The position numbers and the translations under genes are program-made. The notes beneath the pieces are model-generated. The model saw only the letters and a program-made list of their open reading frames with translations. It had not been told where the DNA came from and ran no database searches. From SLST01 sp964458555 (GTDB lineage: Bacteria; Spirochaetota; Spirochaetia; DSM-27196; SLST01), in the NCBI GenBank assembly GCA_964458555.1, contig CAYWJH010000002.1:1-64000 (forward strand): a stretch of 64,000 bases of DNA, read 5' to 3'. This document shows positions 8,398 to 16,610 of the stretch, one piece after another (position 1 is the stretch's first letter; each line of letters opens with the position of its first letter).

Positions 8398-10218
8398 GTG
8401 ACGAACCGTATGGTCCAGCACCCGAAGCGTTCGGTGGCGGTCGCCTGCCGCACCGCGCTCGTGCTCGCGCTCGTCGTGACGCTCGGTATCGCGCTCGGCG
8501 CGTGCGCTACCGCGCCGCGGCAGCCCGTTCTGGACACCAGGGGTGACTACCAGCCGTTGATCGATTACTTCGCCGAGGCGATTCCGCGCGCGATGGAGGA
8601 GCACGACGTGACCGGCCTCTCGGTCGCGCTCGTCGACGGCGACACGGTCGTCTGGATGCGCGGCTTCGGCGAAGTGGACACGGAGGCAGAAGTCGCGGCC
8701 ACCGCGCGGACGGTCTACCGGATCGGCTCGATCACCAAGCTCTTCACCGCGACGGCGATCATGCAACTCGCCGAAGACGGACTGGTCGACATCGACGCGC
8801 CGGTCACCGACTACATCCCGGAGTTCCGTGTGCGCTCCCGGTTCCCCGGTGCGGGTCCCATCCGCGTCCGCCACCTCATGACGCACCATTCCGGGCTGCC
8901 CGGCGACAGGATCAAGGCGATGTTCGGCGATCCGCCGGAGGACTACCGCGGGATCGTCGAATACCTGGAGACGCAGTACGTCTCCACACCGCCCGAGTTC
9001 GTCTTCGCGTACTCGAACCTCGCGGTCGGGCTCGCCGGAATCGTGGTCGAGCGGGCGAGCGGGCTCTCGTACGAGGACTACGTGCGGCGGAACATACTCG
9101 ACCCGCTGGGCATGCGGAACACCTCGTCGGTCCTGGACGACCGGAGCGCGCCGTCGTACTCGAGGGCATACTCGCGCGGCGTCGAGCAGAACGAGCTCGA
9201 CCTGGGTAACGTACCGGCCGGCGGCATCTACTCGAGCGTCGCGGACATGACCCGGTTCATCCGCTTCGCTACCGGGGGAGGCGCGGTGGACGGCGCGCGG
9301 CTGCTCGAAGAGACGACGCTCGCCGGCATGATGAGCGCGCAGAACGAGGGCGTCGAGCGCGACCTGGGCCGACCGATGGGCCTCGGCTGGGCGCTCGCGC
9401 GCGCCGGGCTCGACCACGTGGGGCGCGTCGCGTGGCACAACGGCTCGACGATGTACTACCAGAGCACGATGGTCGTCCTGCCGGAGCACGAGTTGGGCGT
9501 CGTGCTCCTGTCGAACTCGGACACCGGTTCGCGCGTCATCGAGCCGATGGCCGACGCCATCCTCACGATGGCGATCGAGGTGCGCGAGGGATCTGCGCCC
9601 CCCGCTGACGACGCCGAGTGCGCCGGCGGCCCCGTGCCCGCCAGGCTCGCCGCGAGCATCGCGGGCCGGTACGCGACGCCGCTGGGCGTCATCGCCGTGG
9701 AGCGTCGCGGCCGGCGGCTGATCACGAGCCTGCCCGGCTCGCCGCGATTGCACCTCATCCCCTGCGGCGACGGCTGGCTCGCGCCGCAGTTCAGGCTCCT
9801 CGGGCTGCTACCCGTTCGGATAGCGGACCTCGAGGGGATCCGCTTCGCCGGTCTCGAGATCGAGGGGACGCGATACCTCGCGGTCGAAAGTGGTCGCTAT
9901 CCGCAGCTGATCGGCGAGGAGCTGAGGGTCGTCCCCATACCCGAAACCTGGAGCTCGGCGCAGGGGACCTACCGCGTCGCGAACCCGGACCCCGGGTGGG
10001 GCTTCCGGCGCGTGGACGCGAGCATCGTCGATGGAGTGGCGATCGCTCGGGTGGAGCTGTTCAACGGGGAGCGGCTCGAGCTCGTCCTCGAGCCGCTCAA
10101 CGCGCGCGAAGCGGTCGTTCAGGGTGTCGGCAGGAACACCGGCGACACCCTGACGCTCCGCTTCGACGGCGGGCGCCCCACGATCGAGGCGACCGGCTAC
10201 GTATTCGAGCGCGAGTGA
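8398..10218 (+). CDS. Serine beta-lactamase-fold lipoprotein (class C / ESTHER-like)
   Basis: 606 aa. The GTG at 8398 lies 8 bases after AAGGAGGG. A TTG two codons upstream is too close to that site. The lipobox is LGAC (Cys36). The penicillin-binding/beta-lactamase (PF00144-type) fold shows SITK at 111-114, Y-S-N at 205-207 and an 'HNG' third motif in 'VAWHNGSTMYY'. After about residue 400 there is an extra all-beta region of some 200 residues, as in family members that act as peptidases or esterases rather than antibiotic hydrolases. Substrate unknown; nothing here says it confers resistance. It is divergent from the cyclase gene, and its 3' end overlaps the kinase gene by 22 bases. Confidence 0.85.
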   Translation: MTNRMVQHPKRSVAVACRTALVLALVVTLGIALGACATAPRQPVLDTRGDYQPLIDYFAEAIPRAMEEHDVTGLSVALVDGDTVVWMRGFGEVDTEAEVAATARTVYRIGSITKLFTATAIMQLAEDGLVDIDAPVTDYIPEFRVRSRFPGAGPIRVRHLMTHHSGLPGDRIKAMFGDPPEDYRGIVEYLETQYVSTPPEFVFAYSNLAVGLAGIVVERASGLSYEDYVRRNILDPLGMRNTSSVLDDRSAPSYSRAYSRGVEQNELDLGNVPAGGIYSSVADMTRFIRFATGGGAVDGARLLEETTLAGMMSAQNEGVERDLGRPMGLGWALARAGLDHVGRVAWHNGSTMYYQSTMVVLPEHELGVVLLSNSDTGSRVIEPMADAILTMAIEVREGSAPPADDAECAGGPVPARLAASIAGRYATPLGVIAVERRGRRLITSLPGSPRLHLIPCGDGWLAPQFRLLGLLPVRIADLEGIRFAGLEIEGTRYLAVESGRYPQLIGEELRVVPIPETWSSAQGTYRVANPDPGWGFRRVDASIVDGVAIARVELFNGERLELVLEPLNAREAVVQGVGRNTGDTLTLRFDGGRPTIEATGYVFERE

Positions 10219-11327
10219 TCGGCCCTCCCGGACTCGTCCTCGTCGTTTGAAATCGTGGGAACCGGCTCGAGTCGGAAGACCAGTCGGTAGGCCGTGCCGC
10301 CCCCATCGAGTCGTTCGAGGGTCGTGCCGAGCTGGTCGGCGAGCAGCTCCGCGATCCCCAGCCCCAACGCGCGGCCGTCGGGATCGGATCGAGGGGTGGC
10401 GCCGACGCCGTTGTCGGACACGCGCAGATCGCACCGGTCGTCCGAGACGCGCATCGACACGTCGATGACCCCGTCGCGTCCATCCGGGAACGCGTGCTTC
10501 ACCGAGTTGGTGACGAGCTCGTTCACGATGAGTCCCACGCAGATCGCCGTGTCGACCGGTACGACGCACGGGTCGAGGTTGGTCCGCGGCTCGAGCACGC
10601 CGGCGGGCCAGGCGATACCAGCAGAAAACGAGTCGAGCAGGCGCGTGAGATAGATCGAGAGATCGACCTCGCCGTACGCTCCCCCGCCGGATAGTTGCTC
10701 GTACACGAGCCCGATCGAGTCGACGCGAGAGCGAATCTCCCGAAGAGCCGCCGCAGCCTGCTCGTCTTCGACGTCGCTCTGCGCAAGCGACATGAGACTC
10801 GAGATCAGCGAGAGCGAGTTCTTCACCCGGTGCTGGAGCTCACGATAGAGGACATCCTGGCTGTCGAGCGCGCTGCGCAGCTCTCCCTCGGCGCGACGGC
10901 GCCCGGCGATCTCCTCGCGAAGGTAGCCGATGGTCTCCTGCAGGAGCGTTTCGTTCTCGATCCAGAGAACGATCCCCCCGGAGGTATCGCAGCGGCGGCA
11001 CGTGACCCGATAATGCGGCAACGAGAATGCTCCCGAACGCATACGCAGCAATCCTCGGTTTACCGTGCCGTGGAACACAACAGGGGTCCCTTGATCGACG
11101 AGGGTTTCGAGCCGCAGGCGATACCGGGGACGCTCGAACTCCGGGAACACGCGCGCGATCGGCAGACCCGTGACGTCGGCCGTGTCGAGACCCGTCCAGG
11201 TCACCATCTGCCGGTTCCAGACCTCGATGCGTGCGGCGTCGTCGACCACGACCACTCCGTGCGGAGACTGGTCGATGAGGCAGGTCGACGAACGGGGCTG
11301 CTGCGATACCGTGCTTCGGTCAGACAT
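10197..11327 (-). CDS. PAS-sensor histidine kinase of the HisKA_2 type
   Basis: 376 aa, cytoplasmic (no membrane segment). An N-terminal PAS domain ('LIDQSPHGVVVVDDAARIEV') is followed by the phosphoacceptor helix 'LYRELQHRVKNSLSLISSL', the H-R-x-K-N form typical of the HisKA_2/HWE kinases. The ATPase domain has the N box 'LIVNELVTNSVKHAF' and 'VSDNGVGA'. 'CRRCDTSGGIV' in the second half of the PAS carries a Cys pair that might bind metal. The start ATG 11327 overlaps the end of the CheC-like gene by 8 bases, so translation is coupled. Its cognate partner is presumably the CheY-like protein at the head of the operon. Confidence 0.88.
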   Translation of the reverse strand: MSDRSTVSQQPRSSTCLIDQSPHGVVVVDDAARIEVWNRQMVTWTGLDTADVTGLPIARVFPEFERPRYRLRLETLVDQGTPVVFHGTVNRGLLRMRSGAFSLPHYRVTCRRCDTSGGIVLWIENETLLQETIGYLREEIAGRRRAEGELRSALDSQDVLYRELQHRVKNSLSLISSLMSLAQSDVEDEQAAAALREIRSRVDSIGLVYEQLSGGGAYGEVDLSIYLTRLLDSFSAGIAWPAGVLEPRTNLDPCVVPVDTAICVGLIVNELVTNSVKHAFPDGRDGVIDVSMRVSDDRCDLRVSDNGVGATPRSDPDGRALGLGIAELLADQLGTTLERLDGGGTAYRLVFRLEPVPTISNDEDESGRADHSRSNT

Positions 11328-11889
11328 GTTCGTTCCGATGCTCGTGGTCGAAAAGGAGCCCGATGCCGAGGCGCGACGGCGGCGCACGGTCGACCGTCGT
11401 CTCGCCCACGAGCGCGAGGCTGGTCGAAGCGGAGTCGAGCCGCTCCTTCAGCTCCCGATGCGAGAGGATCGCCGGTAGCTCGAATCGGTAGGTCTCGTCC
11501 CGCGTACGTCCGACTTCCGCGACCACGCAGTTGAGCACGACGTTGCCCAGCTCGACGACCGTCGTCGGGTAGAACGCGAGGATGTCGTCCGGGTCCGTCG
11601 CCGCCTCCCCGAGCAGCGCGACCACGAGCGGCTGCACCGCCGACCGCGAAACGACGAGCAACGCGATGCCGCTCGAACCGCCGGTGAAGGCCATGCCTAC
11701 CGCGGACAGCCCATCCTCCTCGGCGAACCGAGCGGTCCCTCCGTCGTCGATGACCGGCGGGCCGAACGTAACGGGCAGCTCGAACATCTCCGAGAGGATA
11801 CCCTGCGCCTGGCGCCACCCTTCGCGCAGCGACGCGGCGAGCGCGGACCGCGATCCGGCTGGTTCCCCGGTGACCCTGACGTCGCTCAT
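11320..11889 (-). CDS. CheC/CheX-like phosphatase protein
   Basis: 189 aa. The helix 'TTVVELGNVVLNCVV' carries the E-x-x-N phosphatase signature of the CheC/CheX/FliY group, which dephosphorylate CheY-P; the Asp/Ser usually four residues before the Glu is Thr here. A second copy of the signature is not evident, so it resembles CheX or a one-site CheC. The start overlaps the stop of the response-regulator gene by 4 bases (ATGA). Being between a CheY-like protein and a kinase, it probably removes phosphate from that regulator; this is inference from family and context. Confidence 0.7.
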   Translation of the reverse strand: MSDVRVTGEPAGSRSALAASLREGWRQAQGILSEMFELPVTFGPPVIDDGGTARFAEEDGLSAVGMAFTGGSSGIALLVVSRSAVQPLVVALLGEAATDPDDILAFYPTTVVELGNVVLNCVVAEVGRTRDETYRFELPAILSHRELKERLDSASTSLALVGETTVDRAPPSRLGIGLLFDHEHRNEHV

Positions 11890-12251
11890 GACGGCACCGC
11901 CGGCGTCGAAGACAGTATCCGGGCGACCATCGCCTGGCTGACCGGCTTGTTGAGGTAGGCAGCCACGCCGAGACGCGCGCAGGCCGCACGCGTCTCGGCC
12001 TGCACATCCGCGGTCAGGACAACGATGGGCACGTCGATGCCGCGATCGCGCATCTCGCGCACGACGTCGGTCCCGCGCATGCCGGGCATGAGCAGATCGA
12101 GGAACACGATGTCCGGCGGGTCGCTTTCGAGGATCTCGAGCGCCCGGGGCCCGCCCTCGGCCTCGACGACCGACCAGCCTGCGCTGGCGATCATGCGTCC
12201 CACGATGAGCCTGCCGACCCGGGAGTCGTCTACTACAAGCGCTCGTCCCAT
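11886..12251 (-). CDS. Single-domain response regulator (CheY-like)
   Basis: 121 aa. ATG 12251 is placed by GGGAGG just upstream; an in-frame codon at 12278 would run through that site. Receiver features are intact: 'VVDDS' acidic pocket, phosphoacceptor Asp in 'DIVFLDLLMPGM', Thr in 'VVLTAD' and Lys in 'LNKPV'. There is no output domain. First gene of the CheY - CheC - kinase operon. A TACAAT -10 candidate lies upstream on the minus strand (about 12286). Confidence 0.9.
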   Translation of the reverse strand: MGRALVVDDSRVGRLIVGRMIASAGWSVVEAEGGPRALEILESDPPDIVFLDLLMPGMRGTDVVREMRDRGIDVPIVVLTADVQAETRAACARLGVAAYLNKPVSQAMVARILSSTPAVPS

Positions 12252-12435
12252 TGCACCTCCCTTTTCGGTATCCCCCAAATTGTACGCGAAGCAGGGCCGA
12301 AGGATGTCAGCGGAGTTAGACAGCTCGTGTAGGGATTCTCCCTACATAGACCACGGCGAGCCCGTCGGTCACGCGTCCTGGTCGTCCGTCAAGCCCGCCT
12401 GTCACTTCGCGCGGGTGATCGATATACTCGCGATC
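12252..12435. other. Divergent promoter region between the CheY-like gene and radA
   Basis: 184 bases without a gene. It holds a leftward -10 candidate (TACAAT on the minus strand near 12286-12291) and a rightward TATACT at 12423-12428 for radA, with CTGTCA at 12399-12404 as a possible -35 (18-base spacer). TATACT is only 7 bases before the radA ATG, so that message is likely leaderless. Confidence 0.5.
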
Positions 12436-13845
12436 ATGGCAAAGAAACCGCGGACCCGCTTCGAGTGCAGCAACTGCGGTCACGAGGAGGCGAAATGGCT
12501 GGGACGGTGCCCGGCCTGCGGCGAGTGGAACACGATGGTCGAGCACGAGGTGCAACAGACCGCCTCCGGCGGCGGGCGCGCGTCGGCAGGGGCATCCCGC
12601 GGTCGCGACGAGAGCCGGACGCGTTCCCGCCCGGAGCCCATCGGCGCGATCGAAGCGAGCGACGAGGCGCGCGCCTCCACGGGCATGGCCGAGCTGGACC
12701 GCGTGCTCGGCGGCGGGATCGTGGCGGGGTCGAGCGTGCTCGTCGGCGGCGAGCCGGGGATCGGGAAGTCCACACTCATGCTGCAGATGGCCGCGCAGAT
12801 GCGCTCGCGGTCGGTGCTGTACGTGACCGGAGAGGAGTCCGCGCAGCAGATCCGATTGCGAGCCGATCGGCTCGGGGTCTCGAATCCGGGCCTCGAGATC
12901 CTCGCGGAGAACGAGCTCGAGCGGATCACGACGCTGCTCTCCCCGCGGACGGCCGGAGGCGATCCGCCCTACTCGCTCGTCGTCGTCGACTCGATCCAGA
13001 CCGTGTACTCCGCGGAGGCCGGATCGGTGCCGGGCACACCCAACCAGGTCAAGTACACGACGTTCGAGATCGCCGAAAGCGCGCGCGAGCACGGGATCGC
13101 CGTCTTCTTCGTCGCGCACGTCACGAAGGAAGGGAGCATCGCTGGGCCAAAGACGATCGAGCACATGGTCGACACGGTCCTCTACTTCGAGCAGAGCGAC
13201 GACGAGACGCGCTACCTGCGGGCGAGCAAGAACCGGTTCGGGTCGACCGACGAGATCGGGCTGTTCACGATGCAACCGACGGGCCTGATCGAGATCACCG
13301 ATCCGAACAGCGTCTTTCTCGTGCGCCGCTCCGGCTCGCTGCCGGCGGGTGTGGTGGTCGCCCCGGTCATCGAGGGCTCGCGGGTACTCCTGGTGGAGGT
13401 CCAGTCGCTCACCGTCCCGGCGAAGGGAGGGATCAGCCGCGTCTTCAGCGACCGCGTCGATTCCGGACGCGTCAGCCGGATGGCGGCGGTGCTCGAGAAG
13501 CACATCGGCCTCTCGTTCAGCGACCACGACATCTACGTCAACGTCGCCGGCGGCATGCGCATCCGCGACGTGGGCGTCGAGCTGCCGCTCGCGGTCGCGC
13601 TCTACTCCGCACGGACCGACCGGGTCTTCCCGTCGCGGACGACGATCGCGGGCGAGCTCAGCCTCGCCGGCGAGATCCGCCCGGTCCCCCAGATGGCCCG
13701 GCGCGCGCGGACGGCGAGCGACGTCGGCTTCGACCGTTGCTTCGGACCGGCGAGCGTCAGGCAGAGCGAGACCGGGAGCCGGGTGACGTGGACCGGGCTG
13801 GGATCGCTCGAGGACGCGGTGGAGCGGCTCTTCGGCTCGTCGTGA
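12436..13845 (+). CDS. radA: DNA repair protein RadA/Sms
   Basis: 469 aa, close to the family's usual length. RadA is a RecA-like, DnaB-related helicase that extends recombination intermediates. The N-terminal zinc finger is C-x2-C...C-x2-C ('CSNCGHEEAKWLGRCPACG'). Walker A is 'GGEPGIGKSTLM'. The RadA-specific 'KNRFG' motif is present ('SKNRFGSTDEIG'). The C-terminal Lon-like domain has 'ISRVFSDRVDSGRVSRMAAVLEKH'. ATG 12436 starts the zinc-finger protein directly; a longer open frame upstream has no family resemblance. No Shine-Dalgarno is visible. Confidence 0.95.
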   Translation: MAKKPRTRFECSNCGHEEAKWLGRCPACGEWNTMVEHEVQQTASGGGRASAGASRGRDESRTRSRPEPIGAIEASDEARASTGMAELDRVLGGGIVAGSSVLVGGEPGIGKSTLMLQMAAQMRSRSVLYVTGEESAQQIRLRADRLGVSNPGLEILAENELERITTLLSPRTAGGDPPYSLVVVDSIQTVYSAEAGSVPGTPNQVKYTTFEIAESAREHGIAVFFVAHVTKEGSIAGPKTIEHMVDTVLYFEQSDDETRYLRASKNRFGSTDEIGLFTMQPTGLIEITDPNSVFLVRRSGSLPAGVVVAPVIEGSRVLLVEVQSLTVPAKGGISRVFSDRVDSGRVSRMAAVLEKHIGLSFSDHDIYVNVAGGMRIRDVGVELPLAVALYSARTDRVFPSRTTIAGELSLAGEIRPVPQMARRARTASDVGFDRCFGPASVRQSETGSRVTWTGLGSLEDAVERLFGSS

Positions 13846-13856
13846 GCCGAGATCGA

Positions 13857-13886
13857 CGCCGCGCGGACACGGGGCTGCAGCGCCGC
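13857..13886 (+). repeat. 30-bp direct repeat, left copy at assembly gap
   Basis: Identical to 13987-14016, with only the N run between them. Most simply these are overlapping contig ends that were scaffolded rather than merged; a true tandem repeat that broke assembly is the alternative. Confidence 0.9.
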
Positions 13887-13986
13887 NNNNNNNNNNNNNN
13901 NNNNNNNNNNNNNNNNNNNNNNNNNNNNNNNNNNNNNNNNNNNNNNNNNNNNNNNNNNNNNNNNNNNNNNNNNNNNNNNNNNNNNN
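13887..13986. other. Assembly gap of 100 N
   Basis: Exactly 100 ambiguous bases, a conventional placeholder length. Because the 30 bases on both sides are the same, the true distance may be zero or negative. Confidence 0.99.
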
Positions 13987-14016
13987 CGCCGCGCGGACAC
14001 GGGGCTGCAGCGCCGC
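13987..14016 (+). repeat. 30-bp direct repeat, right copy at assembly gap
   Basis: Second copy of the sequence at 13857-13886, immediately after the N run. Confidence 0.9.
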
Positions 14017-14025
14017 ACGACGCAT

Positions 14026-14054
14026 TTGACCCGAGGCGTCGACTCCAGTAGCCT
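14026..14054 (+). promoter_or_regulatory. Promoter of the outer-membrane-like gene
   Basis: TTGACC at 14026-14031, 17-base spacer, TAGCCT at 14049-14054, with GAGG between it and the ATG at 14084. The -10 is imperfect. Confidence 0.45.
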
Positions 14055-14083
14055 TTGCTTAACCAAAGTTGAGTGAGGTGGTT

Positions 14084-14785
14084 ATGAATTTTCCCGGAAC
14101 ACGATCCCGAAGAACGGCGCTCCTGGCGCTGGCTCTCCTGGTCGCCGTGGGTCTCACGGGGGCCTTCGCACAGTCGGAGACCGAGGCGGGGGAGCCCGCG
14201 AGCGCGACCACGATGGGCGCCGGCGACATCGATATCGCCGCGTCCGGCGGTCTCGGTGGACTGCTCTACCCGTTCATCGAGCCGCAGGTGGCGGTGGGGC
14301 TGATCCCGCTGGGGCCCGTGACGCTCAGCGTCGGCGCGGTGGGCGACGCCGGCTACTGCCTCTTCTGCGGCCTGCTTCGAGTACTCACCGAGGACTGGGC
14401 GCTCCGCTCGTACTACTTCGGCGTCTACGGCCGCGTGCTCGCGCACATCTCGGCGCTGACCGACGTGCTCGGAGACTCGATCCCCCTCGACCCGTACGCC
14501 GGACTCGCCGTGGGGCCCCGTTGGTACTTCGTGGGTGTCGAATACCTGCCGACGGGTGACCGCACGACGGCGAGTCTGAGTTCGATCATCATCGCCCCGC
14601 AGGTGGGATCGCGGATCTTCTTCAACGAGGACGCGAGCTGGTTCGGCTTCGCCGAGGCGCGTTACCTCTTCGAGGTAGGGTTCCAGACGCAGACGGTCGA
14701 GGCCAGCGGCCAGACGTACACGATCTCCGAGGACTACGCCGGCGGCGGCGGGAGTGTCTCGCTGGGAGTGGGGATGCGGCTCTAA
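14084..14785 (+). CDS. Exported, probably beta-barrel outer membrane protein
   Basis: 233 aa; not recognised as a named family. ATG 14084 follows a GAGG site and starts a signal peptide with cleavage likely after 'GAFA'. The mature part is a series of alternating short hydrophobic strands rich in Gly, Tyr and Phe ('SYYFGVYGRVLAHI', 'YAGLAVGPRWYFVGVEYL') and ends in 'VSLGVGMRL', as expected for a small outer membrane barrel. A Cys pair sits in 'YCLFCGLL'. Stands alone between radA and the ABC exporter, which ends facing it. Confidence 0.65.
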   Translation: MNFPGTRSRRTALLALALLVAVGLTGAFAQSETEAGEPASATTMGAGDIDIAASGGLGGLLYPFIEPQVAVGLIPLGPVTLSVGAVGDAGYCLFCGLLRVLTEDWALRSYYFGVYGRVLAHISALTDVLGDSIPLDPYAGLAVGPRWYFVGVEYLPTGDRTTASLSSIIIAPQVGSRIFFNEDASWFGFAEARYLFEVGFQTQTVEASGQTYTISEDYAGGGGSVSLGVGMRL

Positions 14786-14815
14786 GCGGCCGCGGCGAGG
14801 CGGCCGCCACGCCGC

Positions 14816-16606
14816 TCACATCGCGGCGTACTGCGTCTTCAGCAACTCGGCGTAGCGGCCGTCGGCCTCGACCAGTTCGTCGTGTGACCCTACCTCCACG
14901 ACGCGCCCGGCGTCGAGCACCATGATCCGGTCCGCGTCGCGGATCGTCGCGAGGCGGTGCGCGATGACGAAGCTCGTCCGGCCACGGCTCAGCTTCGCCG
15001 CCGCCTCCTGCACGAGCCGTTCGCTTTCCGAGTCGAGGTACGAGCTCGCCTCGTCGAGGATGAGGATCTTCGGGTCGCGGACGAGCGCGCGCGCGAAGGC
15101 GATGAGCTGCTTCTGCCCGAGCGACAGATTGCCTCCCCGCTCGCCGACCTCGTTGTGGTAGCCCTCCGGTAGCGACTCGATCATCGGGTGGATTCCCATC
15201 GCGCGAGCGACCTCTTCGACCTCCTCGCGGGTAGCGTCGGACCTCCCGTAGCGGATGTTTTCGATGATCGTCCCCGAGAACACGTGCGCGTCCTGCATCA
15301 CGAGCGCGATCTGCGAACGGTAGGCTTCCTGCGCGAGATCGCGGAGGTCGTGCCCGTCGACGAGCACCGCTCCGTAGGTCGGGTCGTAGAACCGGCACAG
15401 CAGATTGATGATCGTCGTCTTGCCCGAGCCGGTGGGGCCGACGATGGCGATCGTCTCGCCGGGCTCCGCGGTGAACTCGAGGGCCTGCGCGACGTAGTCG
15501 GTTCCCTCGTACGCAAACCAGACGTCGCGAAACTCCACCCGGCCGGTGAGCTCGACGTCGCTGCGCGCATCGGCCTTGTCCCGAACGTCCTCGCCCACGT
15601 CGAGTATCTCGAAGATCCGCTCGCCGGACGCCATGGTGCGGCTGATCTGGTTCAGCATATTGCTGATCTTCTGCATCGGCTGGAAGAATCGGTTGATGTA
15701 CGTCAGGAACGCGGCGATGACGCCGATCGTCACGAGCTCGCGCGAGAGCAAGATCCCGCCGAAGAGCAGCACGAGCACCGGGCCGATCGTCGCAAGCGTC
15801 GCGACCGATTGCCAGAAGTACGCGAGCAGCGGGTAGAAGCGCCGGGTCTGCTGAAAGTACTCGTCGTTCACCGACGCGAAGTTGTTCATATTCTCATCCT
15901 CGCGCGCGAAGGCGCGGATCACGCGGATGCCCGAGATCGATTCGTTGAGGAAGGCGTTGACCGACGAAAGCCGCCGCTGGATCCGCCGGCCCGCGTCGAC
16001 GAGCCGGTTCCTGAGCACGAAGACGATGACCGCGAACGAGGGTATGGTGACGAGCAGGATGAGCGACAGACGCGCGTCGAGGCTGATCATCGCCGCGGCG
16101 ATGCCCACGAGCATAAACGCGTCCACGACGATCGTGTCGAGGCCGGCGCGGAGGAGCTCTTCGAAAACCTGGACGTCGTTCGTGAGTCGGCTCATGAGCT
16201 GTCCGGCCTTCTGCTTGTCGAAAAACCTGAACGACAGATGCTGCAGATGACCGAAGATGTCGCGGCGCAGCGCGAAGAGCACGCGGTAGCCGATCTTCAT
16301 CATGAGCACGCCCTGGATCCGCGCCGCAACGAAGAGCACGGCGAGCAGCGCCACCATCGCGATCCCGATCGCTACGAGGCCACGAACGTTGCCTTCCGCG
16401 ATGTGCCGGTCGATTCCGATCTGAAGCAGAACCGGGATCGAGATGAACGCGCCCACGTTGAGAACGGCGCAGACGTACATCACCGCGAGCTTGCGCGCGT
16501 GCGGCTTCAGGTACGCGAGAAAGCGACGCAGGATCCCCCAGTCGAACTCCGCGATGTCTCTTTCGTCGAAGACGGGCATGTCCTTGGCGCTCTTGCGAGT
16601 AATCAT
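14816..16606 (-). CDS. ABC exporter half-transporter, subunit B (variant signature)
   Basis: 596 aa: six membrane helices (about 35-330), then an ATPase domain. Walker A 'GPTGSGKTTII', Q loop 'VMQDAHVF', Walker B 'ILILDEASSYLD' with the catalytic Glu, and switch His in 'VIAHRL'. The signature is 'LSLGQ' rather than LSGGQ. It lies 4 bases after the stop of subunit A. The pair forms a heterodimeric exporter in which this subunit supplies an intact Walker B but an altered signature. Substrate unknown; multidrug, lipid or peptide export are possible. Confidence 0.9.
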   Translation of the reverse strand: MITRKSAKDMPVFDERDIAEFDWGILRRFLAYLKPHARKLAVMYVCAVLNVGAFISIPVLLQIGIDRHIAEGNVRGLVAIGIAMVALLAVLFVAARIQGVLMMKIGYRVLFALRRDIFGHLQHLSFRFFDKQKAGQLMSRLTNDVQVFEELLRAGLDTIVVDAFMLVGIAAAMISLDARLSLILLVTIPSFAVIVFVLRNRLVDAGRRIQRRLSSVNAFLNESISGIRVIRAFAREDENMNNFASVNDEYFQQTRRFYPLLAYFWQSVATLATIGPVLVLLFGGILLSRELVTIGVIAAFLTYINRFFQPMQKISNMLNQISRTMASGERIFEILDVGEDVRDKADARSDVELTGRVEFRDVWFAYEGTDYVAQALEFTAEPGETIAIVGPTGSGKTTIINLLCRFYDPTYGAVLVDGHDLRDLAQEAYRSQIALVMQDAHVFSGTIIENIRYGRSDATREEVEEVARAMGIHPMIESLPEGYHNEVGERGGNLSLGQKQLIAFARALVRDPKILILDEASSYLDSESERLVQEAAAKLSRGRTSFVIAHRLATIRDADRIMVLDAGRVVEVGSHDELVEADGRYAELLKTQYAAM

Positions 16607-16610
16607 GGCA

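Noticed and set aside
8287..9753. Minus-strand open frame opposite the beta-lactamase-like gene
   Set aside because: Composition rich in Arg, Asp and His without motif; the plus strand has lipobox, SxxK and YxN.
12316..14025. Minus-strand open frame crossing the N gap
   Set aside because: It only stays open because N codons are not read as stops, and it is antisense to radA.
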